From NCBI RefSeq assembly GCF_000949865.1, contig NZ_JWJH01000007.1, positions 306,963-370,962 on the forward strand: DNA of 64,000 nucleotides. The letters run 5' to 3'. The notes beneath the pieces are model-generated. The model saw nothing but the letters and a program-made list of their open reading frames with translations, searched no databases and was not told the origin of the DNA. A program made the translations under genes and the position numbers. The DNA is from Rhizobium nepotum 39/7 (GTDB lineage Bacteria > Pseudomonadota > Alphaproteobacteria > Rhizobiales > Rhizobiaceae). Each line of letters opens with the position of its first letter. Positions within the stretch are counted from its first letter, which is position 1. Shown one piece after another: positions 16,832-26,196 of the stretch.

Positions 16832-18265
16832 ATGCGTATTGCCGTTGGTGGTATTCATACCGAATGCAGCACCTATTCGCCGGTGCTGATGAAACAGGAA
16901 GATTTTCGCGTTTTTCGCGGCACAGAGTTGCTGGAGGCCGAGTACTTCAATTTTGCCGGAGAAGGCGGGGCGGAAGTGCTGCCGCTTCTGCATGCGCGGG
17001 CGGTGCCGGGCGGACCGATCTCGCGTGTCGCCTATGATGCGTTCAAGCAGGAATTCCTTGAACGTCTCACGGCTTGCCTGCCGCTGGACGGGCTTTATCT
17101 TGCCATGCACGGCGCGATGAATGTCGAGGGCATGGACGATGCGGAAGGTGACTGGATTTCCAGCGCCCGGGCCGTCGTCGGGCCGGATGTGATCGTTTCC
17201 GCCAGTTACGACCTGCACGGCAATGTCAGCCAGACGATTATCGACCAGCTTGATATTTTCGCCGGCTACCGAACCGCACCGCATATCGATGTGCGCGAGA
17301 CGATGGTGCGGGCGTGGACGATGCTCATCAAGGCGCTGAAAACGGGCGAAAAGCCCGGTGTGGCATGGGCGAAAATCCCTGTTCTGCTGCCGGGCGAAAA
17401 GACATCCACGGAAGATGAACCCGCCAAAAGCCTCTATGCCGTCCTGCCGGACCACGATGTCCGGCCCGGCATATGGGATGCGAATTTCATGATCGGCTAC
17501 GTCTGGGCCGACGAACCACGGGCGACGGCCTGCGCGGTTGTGACAGGAACGGACAGAGAGGCCGCGCAGGCGGTAGCCGCCGAGATCGCGCGATCCTACT
17601 GGAATGTCCGGCAGGATTTTCGTTTCGGCCCCGTGACCGAGCCGCTCGATGCCATCCTGGATATTGCGGCAAAAACGACCACCAGCCCAATCATTCTCGC
17701 TGACTCGGGCGACAATCCGACCGGCGGCGGGGTGGGCGATCGCGCCGATGTTCTGGCCGCGCTGATTGCGCGCAGCTGGCAGGACGTGCTGATCGGCGGC
17801 ATCACCGACCGGCCGGCGGTCGAAGCCTGCTTTGCGGCGGGCGAGGGCGCAACGCTTTTCCTGAAGATCGGCGGCAGTCTCGATCCACGCAGCCCATCCG
17901 TTACCGTGGAAGCCAAGGTCCTGAAACTCGACGATCCCGGCGCGGCTGATCAGCGTCAGGCGGTGGTCGGCATCGGCGGCATTACCGTGATACTGGCCGC
18001 GCGGCGCAGGCCCTATCACATGATTTCGGATTTCACCCGCGTCGGTTTCGATCCGAAGGCAGTGAGGTTGCTGGTCGTCAAGTCAGGTTATCTATCGCCG
18101 GAGCTTGCGCCGATCGCCAATCCCAATCTCATGGCGCTGACGGAGGGGGTTATCAATCAGGATATCGAAAACCTTCCCAACCGCCGCCGGTCTGGCGATT
18201 TTTACCCATGGAAGCCGCATTTCGATTATATGCCGCAACCCATCCTTTCGGCCCGCTGGCGATGA
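16832..18265 (+). CDS. M81-family metallopeptidase-like protein (MlrC-like)
   Basis: A 477-residue protein of the M81 (MlrC) family: N-terminal GGIHTECSTYSP, GLYLAMHGAMNVEG, and ASYDLHGN, which carry the Asp/His zinc ligands, then a C-terminal domain with DSGDNPTGGG. Named for the microcystin-degrading MlrC, most rhizobial members sit in transport and catabolic operons and have unknown substrates. It starts 12 bases after the hexosaminidase stop with AGAGGAAG in front, so it belongs to the same operon. A role in removing a peptide or amide group from an amino-sugar compound such as a muropeptide is possible but only inferred. Confidence 0.85.
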   Translation: MRIAVGGIHTECSTYSPVLMKQEDFRVFRGTELLEAEYFNFAGEGGAEVLPLLHARAVPGGPISRVAYDAFKQEFLERLTACLPLDGLYLAMHGAMNVEGMDDAEGDWISSARAVVGPDVIVSASYDLHGNVSQTIIDQLDIFAGYRTAPHIDVRETMVRAWTMLIKALKTGEKPGVAWAKIPVLLPGEKTSTEDEPAKSLYAVLPDHDVRPGIWDANFMIGYVWADEPRATACAVVTGTDREAAQAVAAEIARSYWNVRQDFRFGPVTEPLDAILDIAAKTTTSPIILADSGDNPTGGGVGDRADVLAALIARSWQDVLIGGITDRPAVEACFAAGEGATLFLKIGGSLDPRSPSVTVEAKVLKLDDPGAADQRQAVVGIGGITVILAARRRPYHMISDFTRVGFDPKAVRLLVVKSGYLSPELAPIANPNLMALTEGVINQDIENLPNRRRSGDFYPWKPHFDYMPQPILSARWR

Positions 18266-18330
18266 CAGCGGTTCGATAGCATTCCATCCAGCGATCCGGC
18301 CGTGTGCCGGATCATCTCAGGCGAACCTTC

Positions 18331-19536
18331 ATGCCGTCGGCTCTTTCCATCGTTATCAACAATCCGTCGATCCGCATCGGGGCGCTCGCCATTCTGTTCT
18401 TCGGGTTTTCGAATGCTGCGACTGCTCCCTATCAGGCGGTGATCGGCATTCGCGAAATTGGCCTCAGCAACACCGTCTATTCGCTGCTGATGCTGTTTGC
18501 CGCCATCATCAATGTCAGCGCCAGCGTGCTGATGGGCATCGTCGCCGACAGGCTGGGCGAATATCGCAAGCCCATGCTGCTCATCGCGCTCTTCGGCGTC
18601 AGCGGTTATATGCTGGTTTATCTCGTCGGCAATGCCACGGCCTTCGTGAGCGCCAAGCTGGTTCTCCTGCCGATTTTCGGGGCGATGAACTCGCTGATCT
18701 TCGCGCATGTGCGCGCCGATGCCCGTAATCTTTCGACCGGTGACATGATCGCCGTGAATTCGATCATGCGGGCCACGATCTCGCTGTCCTGGGTGCTGGT
18801 GCCGGGTATCGTCGGTATTTTTCTGGTGAATTCAGGCAATATGCTGCTGGCTTTCCTGTTCTCGGGGGTCTGTGCGCTTGTCTGTTTTCTGCTTGTGGCG
18901 TTTTGCCTGCCGCGCACGGCCACACCGGCATCGGTGAACGTGCAGGCGCGTTTCGGTTTTCGTGCCTCGCTCGCGGAAATCGGCTCGCGGCGGGTGCTGT
19001 TGCGCATCATCGCCATCGCCCTGATCTGCTCGATGCTACATCTCAATGATTCCATTCGCTCGCTCATCATAACGGGCCAAGCGAAGGGTACGGTCGCGGA
19101 TATCGGCATCGTGGCGGGCATCGTCGCCGCGCTGGAGATCGTTTTCATTCTCCTGTGGGGCTGGATCGAGAAGAAAGTCCCGCAAACGCTGACGCTTGCG
19201 GCGGGCGCGGTGCTCTATGCCATCTATCTGATCCTGCAGGGGCTGGCTTCCGCGCCATGGCATATCTACGCGCAGACCGTCATCAGCGCGCTGGGGGCTG
19301 CCGCCATCATCAGTATCCCGATCACCTATCTGCAGGAACTGATCGCGGACCGGCCGGGGCTCGGAAGCTCGTTGATCGCCGTCAACATTTTCCTTGGCGC
19401 CGGCTTGGGTGCGCTGATTTTTGCCGTGGGTACGCTCGTCACGAGCTATTCGGGAACTTCCATTCTGGGAGCAATCGTGGGTCTCGGTGGCGTTTACATG
19501 CTCTATGCGCTTGATGGGACGGGCCGTCGCAGATAG
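18331..19536 (+). CDS. MFS transporter, sugar efflux (Set)-like
   Basis: A 401-residue membrane protein with about twelve hydrophobic helices and the MFS loop 2-3 motif in GIVADRLGEYRKP. Overall order and length resemble SetA/SetB sugar efflux transporters. It lies in the operon with hexosaminidase and CutC genes, so it may export or relieve excess sugar, or take up a product; the direction is not visible. The ATG at 18331 gives the usual N-terminus; a GTG at 18304 would add nine residues. Neither has a strong ribosome-binding site, and the gene follows M81 by 65 bases. Confidence 0.8.
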   Translation: MPSALSIVINNPSIRIGALAILFFGFSNAATAPYQAVIGIREIGLSNTVYSLLMLFAAIINVSASVLMGIVADRLGEYRKPMLLIALFGVSGYMLVYLVGNATAFVSAKLVLLPIFGAMNSLIFAHVRADARNLSTGDMIAVNSIMRATISLSWVLVPGIVGIFLVNSGNMLLAFLFSGVCALVCFLLVAFCLPRTATPASVNVQARFGFRASLAEIGSRRVLLRIIAIALICSMLHLNDSIRSLIITGQAKGTVADIGIVAGIVAALEIVFILLWGWIEKKVPQTLTLAAGAVLYAIYLILQGLASAPWHIYAQTVISALGAAAIISIPITYLQELIADRPGLGSSLIAVNIFLGAGLGALIFAVGTLVTSYSGTSILGAIVGLGGVYMLYALDGTGRRR

Positions 19537-19599
19537 AGCGTCGAACCGAAAAGATAGTCCGGCGCGTAAACAGAGCATGCTTGAATGAAAGAGGTTACG

Positions 19600-20340
19600 A
19601 TGATTCTCGAGATTTGCGTGGACGATGTAGCCGGTCTGGAAGCGGCGGTCAGGGGCGGGGCCGACCGGATCGAGCTTTGCGCGGCGCTGTCCGGCGGCGG
19701 CGTGACGCCGTCTGCGGGTTTCATGCGCCGGGCGGCGGCTTACGATCTGCCGGTGAGCGTAATGATAAGGCCGCGCGCCGGTGATTTCGTGTTCACGCGC
19801 GATGAGGCCGATGTGATGAAACGCGATATCGATGCGGCGCGCACGGCAGGGCTTTCCGGAGTGGTGCTTGGCGCATCGCTTGACGATGGCTCGCTTGATA
19901 TTCCCCTGCTCGAAGAATTGTGCCGTCACGCCGATGGGCTGGATGTGACGCTGCACCGGGCTATCGATGTCGTTCCCGACATGGATGAAGCGTTGGAGGC
20001 CGCCATCGCGCTGGGTTTCCCGAGAATTCTGACCTCCGGCGGTGCGCGTTCGGCGCTCGAGGGTATCGAAACGCTTGCGCGTTTATCCGAAATGGCCGCC
20101 GGGCGGATCGTCATCATGCCGGGTGCCGGTGTGCGCCCGCCAATCGTACAGACATTGCTGGACCGTTTTCCCATCACGGAAATCCACGCATCCTGTTCCG
20201 CCGTTCCGTTTTATGATCCGGAAAGCCGGGTGGCGAAGCTTGGTTTCACCGGCGCAGGGCGCAAGGGCACGGATGAGGCGGCGGTTCGCGAATTGAAGAC
20301 GATCCTTACCGCTCATCAAAAAGGCGGCGCAGGGCTCTAG
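19600..20340 (+). CDS. cutC: CutC-family protein
   Basis: A 246-residue TIM-barrel protein with the family hallmarks: ILEICVDDV at the N-terminus, GADRIELCAALSGGGVTPS, VMIRPRAGDF, VTLHRAIDV and a late EIHASCS. CutC was first linked to copper tolerance, but its enzymatic role is not settled, and members often sit beside sugar-catabolic genes as here. The ATG at 19600 has AAAGAGG five bases upstream and begins at the first barrel strand; the frame opens at 19585. Its last 35 bases overlap the end of the convergent glycosyltransferase gene. Confidence 0.87.
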   Translation: MILEICVDDVAGLEAAVRGGADRIELCAALSGGGVTPSAGFMRRAAAYDLPVSVMIRPRAGDFVFTRDEADVMKRDIDAARTAGLSGVVLGASLDDGSLDIPLLEELCRHADGLDVTLHRAIDVVPDMDEALEAAIALGFPRILTSGGARSALEGIETLARLSEMAAGRIVIMPGAGVRPPIVQTLLDRFPITEIHASCSAVPFYDPESRVAKLGFTGAGRKGTDEAAVRELKTILTAHQKGGAGL

Positions 20341-21457
20341 CCGTCCCGGTCGCGCCGTCGAGATCGAGTTTGATCGTGTCCGGTCCCGGCAGGGCCAATG
20401 CCGCCCTGATGGCATCGGCCATGGATTGCGCGGAGATATCCTTCTCCTCCAGAACCTGCGCCAATCCTAGCCGCGCCAGCCGTTCGGCGCGGGCGCTCTG
20501 TTCCGTTTCGCCATCAGCCGCAAAGGGGATCAGAAGCGATCGGCATTTTGCCTGAAGAATATCGCAGACCGTGTTGTAGCCGGCCTGTGAAACCGAAAGT
20601 CGCGCGCCTGCCAGCAGGCTTGCGAAATCCTTGCGGAAACGGAAGACGGAAACATTATCCACTGCCTGCGCCGAGATCGCATCGAAATCCGCCTGCGGCA
20701 TGTTGGGGCCGGTTACGAGGCACCAGCTTTTGATGTCGTCCAGCAGCGGAGCAGCGTTAAGTGCGGCCCGGATGAGTGCTGCTCCCACTGCGCCGCCGCC
20801 TGCGGAAACGACGATATCGAATTTCTCCGCCGGTTGCGGTGGTGGCAGGGGCGCAACGAGTCCGGTGTAGACGATGCGCTGGCTGATCTCGTCAGCGAGG
20901 GGAAAGGTCTCTTCGAGCCGGACAAAATCCGGATCGCCATGGACCAGCACCGCGTCGAAATGTTTCTTCACCAGCGACACGGTTTCTTCGTCCCGGCCCG
21001 GTTTTGTTTTTTCCTGCAGAATGTCGCGCAACGACGTCATGACGAGCGGGCGCGGGTCGCTTTCCTCGATCTCATCCAGAAGCGGCAGCAATTCGAAACG
21101 CACCTGCCTGCGGCCGAAGGGGAAAGCCTCGATGATGACGATATCCGGTTTCGCGCCGTGATAGGCACCGATCAGCATGTCTGTGCGGAGCTTCCGGAAG
21201 GCGTCATCCACCGGTTTGCCGGAGCTGTCGGCAAGACCGGAAAAGCTGCCGTCGCTGACGGCGATCGGCGGCAATTCGACATGGCGGATGCCCTCGCCCG
21301 GAAAGCCCGGAACCGGGGTGCCGCCCGTCACCAGAACGACATCGAAACCATCCACCTGAAGGGCGTTGGCAATGCGGCTGGCGCGGGCGATATGGCCGAT
21401 GCCAAGAAGGTGCTGGACGTAGAAGAAGACGGAAGGGCGCTTTTCCGTATCGGTCAT
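20306..21457 (-). CDS. Predicted glycosyltransferase, GT28-like
   Basis: A 383-residue two-domain GT-B protein. The N-terminus YVQHLLGIGHIARASRIANAL is the MurG/GT28-type acceptor fold start, and the C-terminal part has VSAGGGAVG, then SQAGYNTVCDILQ with the nucleotide-sugar phosphate-binding Gly-rich loop. It is related to the protein encoded at 22744-23952, and both flank a GT4 gene. Its ATG overlaps the stop of the GT4 gene (ATGA, 21454-21457). Sugar donor and acceptor cannot be read. Its end overlaps the cutC end by 35 bases. Confidence 0.8.
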   Translation of the reverse strand: MTDTEKRPSVFFYVQHLLGIGHIARASRIANALQVDGFDVVLVTGGTPVPGFPGEGIRHVELPPIAVSDGSFSGLADSSGKPVDDAFRKLRTDMLIGAYHGAKPDIVIIEAFPFGRRQVRFELLPLLDEIEESDPRPLVMTSLRDILQEKTKPGRDEETVSLVKKHFDAVLVHGDPDFVRLEETFPLADEISQRIVYTGLVAPLPPPQPAEKFDIVVSAGGGAVGAALIRAALNAAPLLDDIKSWCLVTGPNMPQADFDAISAQAVDNVSVFRFRKDFASLLAGARLSVSQAGYNTVCDILQAKCRSLLIPFAADGETEQSARAERLARLGLAQVLEEKDISAQSMADAIRAALALPGPDTIKLDLDGATGTARALRRLFDER

Positions 21458-22700
21458 GGTGATTTTTTCCACTCGGTCTCGAACAGGGCCTTCAATTCGA
21501 CAATGCTGGTGCGATGGTCGAAGGCGGTTCGGACACGGTTTTCTGCGGCACCACCCAGACGCTGGCGCAATTGCGGATCGGTAATGGCGGCGCGCAGGGC
21601 TTCAGCGAAGGCGGCGGGATTTTCCGGTTCCGTCAACATTCCGTTTTCGCCGTCGACGAAGAATTCCGGGATGCCGGAGATATTGGTGGAAATGCAGGTC
21701 AGCGCCTGGCTGGCGGCCTCGACCAGCACATTGGGAAGACCGTCGCGGTCGCCATCGCTGGTGATGCGGCAGGCAAGGGCGAATAAATCCGCCCCGCGGT
21801 AATTCTCCAGCACCTGCTTCTGGTCCATGGCGCCGGTCCAGATGATTTTGTCGGCGATGCCAAGTTCGTCAGCGAGTTTCTTCAGTGCGGCAAGCTCGTC
21901 ACCGCCGCCGATATGGGTGAAACGCCAATGGATTTCCTGCGGAAGCGAGGCCAGAGCCTGCAACAGAATATCGATACCCTTTTTCTTGACTGCCCGGCCG
22001 ACGCTTAAAATCCTGACGGGATCATCGACGTCCGACCCGTCTCTTTCCGGGTGCGGCGCGTCGAAATGCGGGAAGCGGGTGAGATCAAGTCCGTGATAGC
22101 TTAAGTGCACATTCCGCTTGAGGCCGGAAAGGCTGCGAAGGTGCTGAAAGCCGCTGGCGGTGCAGGTCACGGCCCAGCGGGCGCTTTCCAGCTTTGCGGC
22201 GAGATCACGGTCGCTGGAGGTCCAGATGTCCTTGGCGTGGGCCGAAATCGTCCACGGCGTGCCGGTGATAAGGTGGGTGTAGGCGGCGACCGAGGCGGGT
22301 GTGTGAATGAAGTGAACATGCAGCCACTCGGCATCCGCCGGCCATTCATGCGCCAGCACGGCGGCTTGCCCGAAACGGCGGAAACGGTTGCGGCTGAGAT
22401 CATGCGACGATCGCTGAAAAACCGACGGAGCGCCTTGGCGAAGCCCGGCTTTTTGCGGCAAGCCCACAGCGCCTTTAGAACGCGCAACGGCTCCTCGTGC
22501 AGATATTCCGGCAGGTAGGTGACGGGTGCGCGGATTTCATCATGGACGGGGTGGCGTTTTTTATCGGTCGGCCGGCGCATGGACATGAGTTCAAGCGTCA
22601 GCCCGGCCTTTTCAAGCCCCAGAAGCTCCTGAGCGATGAAAGTCTCGGACAGGCGCGGATAGCCCTTGAGGAGCACCACGATTTTTTTTGTGTCGGTCAC
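21454..22700 (-). pseudogene. GT4-family glycosyltransferase, frameshifted
   Basis: Two leftward reading frames together make one GT4 protein of about 415 residues. The first (from ATG 22700) gives VVLLKGYPRLSETFIAQELL up to about ALRRFFSD. The second continues with HDLSRNRFRRFG, then VHFIHTPASVAAY, SAHAKDIW, ILSVGRAVKKKG and the GT4 C-terminal SDGDRDGLPNVLVEA. The join lies within about 22396-22425, where a one-base loss would explain the change of frame; a T5 run (A5 on the plus strand) is nearby. Either the gene is broken or there is a sequence error. Both halves keep conserved motifs, so the defect would be recent. Confidence 0.82.
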
Positions 22701-22743
22701 GTTGCGCGTGTCTCTTTTGAAGCGGTGATGGTCGGGGGGCCGG

Positions 22744-23952
22744 TCACGCGGTGAGCGTGATCGGCGCCTTTTCGCCCTCGGTCGGGAGCCATTCGGCTAT
22801 CCGTTTCGATATGTTTTCCAGACCGTCGAGCTTCAGATCCCGCGAATTGACGGAGGGCGGCGCACGGTTCGGCAGCGCTTTGAGAGCCGCCGCCATCTTG
22901 GCGGGGTTTTCGGCGTCTTCCGGCAAAAGCATGTCGAAGAGACCGAGTTCCGCCGCTCGCGTAGCACGAATAAGCTGCTCTTCCCTCGGCACCGTGCGCG
23001 GCACGACAAGCGCCGGTTTATCGAAGGACAATATCTCGCAGACGGTGTTATAGCCGCCCATCGACACGACGGCCTGAGCGCCGGCGACGAGGTCTTCCAT
23101 GCGGTTGTCGAACTCGATGATCTCTATATGCGGAATATCGGCAACACTGCTCATGAAGCGCTGGCGCTGATCCCCGGGCATATAGGGGCCCAGCACCACC
23201 AGCGCCTTGTGCGTCAGTTCCCTGTCGTGGCGGTAAGCATTGATGACGTCGTCGATCAATTCGCTGCCGTCACCGCCGCCGCCTGTGGTGATGAGAAGAT
23301 AGTCACCTACCGGTCGGTGCGCCACGGTTTCCGCCTGCGTTTTGGAGCGTTGCAGGAAGCCGACGAAATCCATCTTGTCGCGAACGGTTTGGGGAACGTC
23401 TAGCCCCGTCAGCGGGTCGTGGAAATCCGGCGGACCATAGACCCATACATGGTCATAGAACTTGCCGATCTTGGTCATCACGTCATTGCGCTTCCATTCC
23501 GCCTCAAGCAGCTGCGGCGAATCCATGACGTCACGCAGGCCGATGACGAGCTTGGTTCCCTGGCTTTTGAGGTAGGTAAGCGTTTCCTCCACTTCACCGC
23601 GAAGGCCCATGGGCTCCTTGTCGACGATGAAGATGTCCGGCTGGAAACTTTCGGCGGTATGATAGATGATGGAGCGGCGCATCTTCAGCGTTTCCTGAAG
23701 GTCGATATGCCTGTCCATGGAGGTGTATTCGCCGTTGCGCAGCTTGATGACACTCGGGATTTTCACGAAATCGACACGGGTGCGATAATCGAAGGCGCCG
23801 GCAATGGTCGCACCCGAAATGATGAGAACATTGAGGCCGCGATAATCCTCCACCAGCGCATGCGCGATCGTGCGACAACGCCGCAGATGCCCGAGGCCGA
23901 AGGAATCGTGGCTGTACATGAGGATGCGTGCATCGTTCAAACGGGAGGTCAT
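22744..23952 (-). CDS. Predicted glycosyltransferase, GT28-like
   Basis: A 402-residue GT-B type protein related to the one at 20306-21457: MYSHDSFGLGHLRRCRTIAHAL at the N-terminus, LITTGGGGDG at the start of the C-terminal domain and VSMGGYNTVCEILS as the donor phosphate loop, followed by PRTVPREEQLIRA. The ATG at 23952 has GAGG about ten bases upstream; a GTG at 23961 is possible. It is the first of three consecutive glycosyltransferases and starts 72 bases after the ABC permease gene, so it may share the transport operon's transcript. Confidence 0.82.
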   Translation of the reverse strand: MTSRLNDARILMYSHDSFGLGHLRRCRTIAHALVEDYRGLNVLIISGATIAGAFDYRTRVDFVKIPSVIKLRNGEYTSMDRHIDLQETLKMRRSIIYHTAESFQPDIFIVDKEPMGLRGEVEETLTYLKSQGTKLVIGLRDVMDSPQLLEAEWKRNDVMTKIGKFYDHVWVYGPPDFHDPLTGLDVPQTVRDKMDFVGFLQRSKTQAETVAHRPVGDYLLITTGGGGDGSELIDDVINAYRHDRELTHKALVVLGPYMPGDQRQRFMSSVADIPHIEIIEFDNRMEDLVAGAQAVVSMGGYNTVCEILSFDKPALVVPRTVPREEQLIRATRAAELGLFDMLLPEDAENPAKMAAALKALPNRAPPSVNSRDLKLDGLENISKRIAEWLPTEGEKAPITLTA

Positions 23953-24024
23953 GGGCCACACCTCTTTTTGCCTTTCACAAAAAAGGCGATGGCGGAAGAG
24001 CAGTTTATCAAAGGGTGTTCCATT

Positions 24025-25200
24025 TTATCTGAAGGGGTCTGCAGCATCACGTAGTCCGTCACCGAAGAAATTAAAGGCCAGAATGACGAGAACAACCGGA
24101 ATCGTCGGGATGAGAAGCCACGGATATAGCGCAATGACGCTGACGCTGCGCGCCTCCGTGAGCAGAATTCCCCAACTTGTGATCGGCGGCCTAAGACCGA
24201 GACCAAGAAAACTCAATGCGGTTTCACCGAGAATCATGCCCGGTATCGTCAGCGTTGCCGACGCGATCAGATGCGACATGAAGCCGGGGATAAGGTGCCT
24301 GCCGATGATGCGCGGCGTGCCCGCGCCCATCAGTTGCGCTGCCAAAACATAGTCTTCCTCGCGAAGCGCCAGCAATTTCGAGCGTACGGCGCGCGCCAGT
24401 CCCGTCCAGTCCAGCATGCCGAGAATGATGGTGATGCCGAGATAAACGAGGATCGGGCTCCAGGTCACGGGCATGATCGCCGCAAGTGCGAGCCAGAGTG
24501 GAATGCTCGGAATGGATTGCAGGACTTCGATGATACGCTGGACGATGAGATCGAAGGTGCCGCCGCGATAACCTGCCAGACCGCCGATCACAATGCCGAG
24601 AACGAAACTCATGGCGACGCCGAGAAGGCCGATGGTCAGCGAGATACGCGCGCCATAAATGATCCGCGACAGCACGTCACGGCCCAGCCGGTCGGTGCCG
24701 AGCAGGAACATTTCTCCGCCCTCGGCCGGGCATACGAAATGGGTTTTGCCCTCGAACATGCCCCAGAAATGGTAGGTGTCGCCCTTGCAGAAGAAACGCA
24801 ACGGCTGGATGTCCGTCGGCACATCCCGGTAGACACGCCTCAGATTGTCCATGTCGAGCGTCATTTCCCGGCCATAAACGAAGGGGCCGACAAATTTGCC
24901 GTCATTGAAGAGGTGAATACCCTGGGGTGGGGCGTAGATATGCTCGATATTGCGGGTGTGGAGATTGTACGGCGCAAGGAACTCGCTGATTAGGATCGAA
25001 AGATAAAGCAGCACCAGAAAAGCGCCGGACCAGACGGCAACCTTGTGCTGGCGGAACTGCCACCACATGAGCCGCAGTTGCGACGCCTTGCTGAAGGCCG
25101 CCATTCCGGATGTGTTGGGTTCGATGAGCGACGGGTCGAACGGCGCCGTCGAGACATAATGGGGCAGCGCTTCGCCTGATGTCGGGATGGATGAAGTCAT
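24025..25200 (-). CDS. Peptide-type ABC transporter permease (DppC/YejE-like)
   Basis: A 391-residue permease longer than usual DppC, with an extended periplasmic loop between membrane segments 1 and 2 (about residues 75-165), as in YejE. The GTDRLGRDVLSRIIYGARISL sequence and the permease loop near GMLDWTGLARAVRSKLLALREEDY are characteristic of peptide/nickel importers. Its ATG overlaps the stop of the partner permease (ATGA, 25197-25200). Together with the adjacent genes it forms a full importer of peptides or peptide-like compounds. Confidence 0.87.
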   Translation of the reverse strand: MTSSIPTSGEALPHYVSTAPFDPSLIEPNTSGMAAFSKASQLRLMWWQFRQHKVAVWSGAFLVLLYLSILISEFLAPYNLHTRNIEHIYAPPQGIHLFNDGKFVGPFVYGREMTLDMDNLRRVYRDVPTDIQPLRFFCKGDTYHFWGMFEGKTHFVCPAEGGEMFLLGTDRLGRDVLSRIIYGARISLTIGLLGVAMSFVLGIVIGGLAGYRGGTFDLIVQRIIEVLQSIPSIPLWLALAAIMPVTWSPILVYLGITIILGMLDWTGLARAVRSKLLALREEDYVLAAQLMGAGTPRIIGRHLIPGFMSHLIASATLTIPGMILGETALSFLGLGLRPPITSWGILLTEARSVSVIALYPWLLIPTIPVVLVILAFNFFGDGLRDAADPFR

Positions 25201-26195
25201 TTGACGTTACCACCTCCGAAGCGGATTCTTGGGTCAAGTATGGCTAGGGCGATATCTGACACCAGAACACCGATCACCGTCAGGAAAGCAAGGAACATCA
25301 GGAACGAACCGGCCAGATACATATCCTGGCTCTGCAGCGCCCGGATGAGCATGGGACCGGTGGTTTCGAGCGACAGGACGACGGCGGTGATTTCAGCGCC
25401 GGAAATGATGGCGGGCAGGATCGAGCCGATGTCCGAGATGAAGAAATTCAGCGCCATGCGCAGCGGATACTTGATCAGCACCTTGAAGGGGTGAAGCCCT
25501 TTGGCGCGCGCGGTCACGACGTATTGTTTCTGCAATTCGTCCAGCAGGTTTGCGCGCAGGCGGCGGATCATGCCGGCCGTGCCCGCCGTTCCGATGATGA
25601 GGACGGGTATCCAGATATGTTCGAGGATCGACTTGAACTTCGGCCAGCTCATCGCCTGGTTCAGATATTCCCGGTCCATCAGATGGCCGATGGAGATGCC
25701 GAACCAGATATTGGCGAAATACATCAGGATCAGCGCCAGCATGAAGTTGGGAATGGCGATGCCGAGCAGGCCGAGGAAGGTCAGGCCGTAGTCGCCCCAG
25801 CTGTATTTATGCGTGGCGGAGTAGATGCCGATCGGAAAGGCAAGGATCCAGGTGACGATGATGGTGACGAAAGACACCAGAACCGTCAGCCACAGGCGGT
25901 CTCCCACCACCTCGTTCACCGGCAGCTGATATTCGAAAGAATAACCGAAATCTCCGACCAGCATGCCGGTCGCCCAGCGGAAATAACGGATCGGCGCCGG
26001 CTGGTCGAAGCCGTAGCGGACGCGCAACTCCTCGATTTCGGCAAGGTTTGCCGTCTCGCCCATGGCGCGCAGTTCGGCGACGTAGCTTTCGAAATAATCG
26101 CCCGGCGGCAATTCGATGATGGTGAAGACCAGCATCGAGATCAGGATCAGCGTGGGGATCATGACGAGGATGCGCTTGAGAATATACCGCAGCAT
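25197..26195 (-). CDS. Peptide-type ABC transporter permease (DppB-like)
   Basis: A 332-residue permease starting MLRYILKRILVMIPTLILIS, the standard DppB/OppB N-terminus, with GDFGYSFEYQLPV and a membrane loop VTARAKGL near residue 230. The long frame opens at 26306, but the ATG at 26195 lies directly after the binding-protein stop, has GGAG nine bases upstream and yields the family N-terminus. It pairs with the permease encoded just downstream. Confidence 0.87.
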   Translation of the reverse strand: MLRYILKRILVMIPTLILISMLVFTIIELPPGDYFESYVAELRAMGETANLAEIEELRVRYGFDQPAPIRYFRWATGMLVGDFGYSFEYQLPVNEVVGDRLWLTVLVSFVTIIVTWILAFPIGIYSATHKYSWGDYGLTFLGLLGIAIPNFMLALILMYFANIWFGISIGHLMDREYLNQAMSWPKFKSILEHIWIPVLIIGTAGTAGMIRRLRANLLDELQKQYVVTARAKGLHPFKVLIKYPLRMALNFFISDIGSILPAIISGAEITAVVLSLETTGPMLIRALQSQDMYLAGSFLMFLAFLTVIGVLVSDIALAILDPRIRFGGGNVK

Positions 26196-26196
26196 A

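Noticed and set aside
15449-18019. Leftward open frame of 856 codons
   Set aside because: It is antisense to the well-supported hexosaminidase and M81 genes, is rich in Arg, His and Asp as expected of an antisense frame of GC-rich DNA, and has no recognisable motif.
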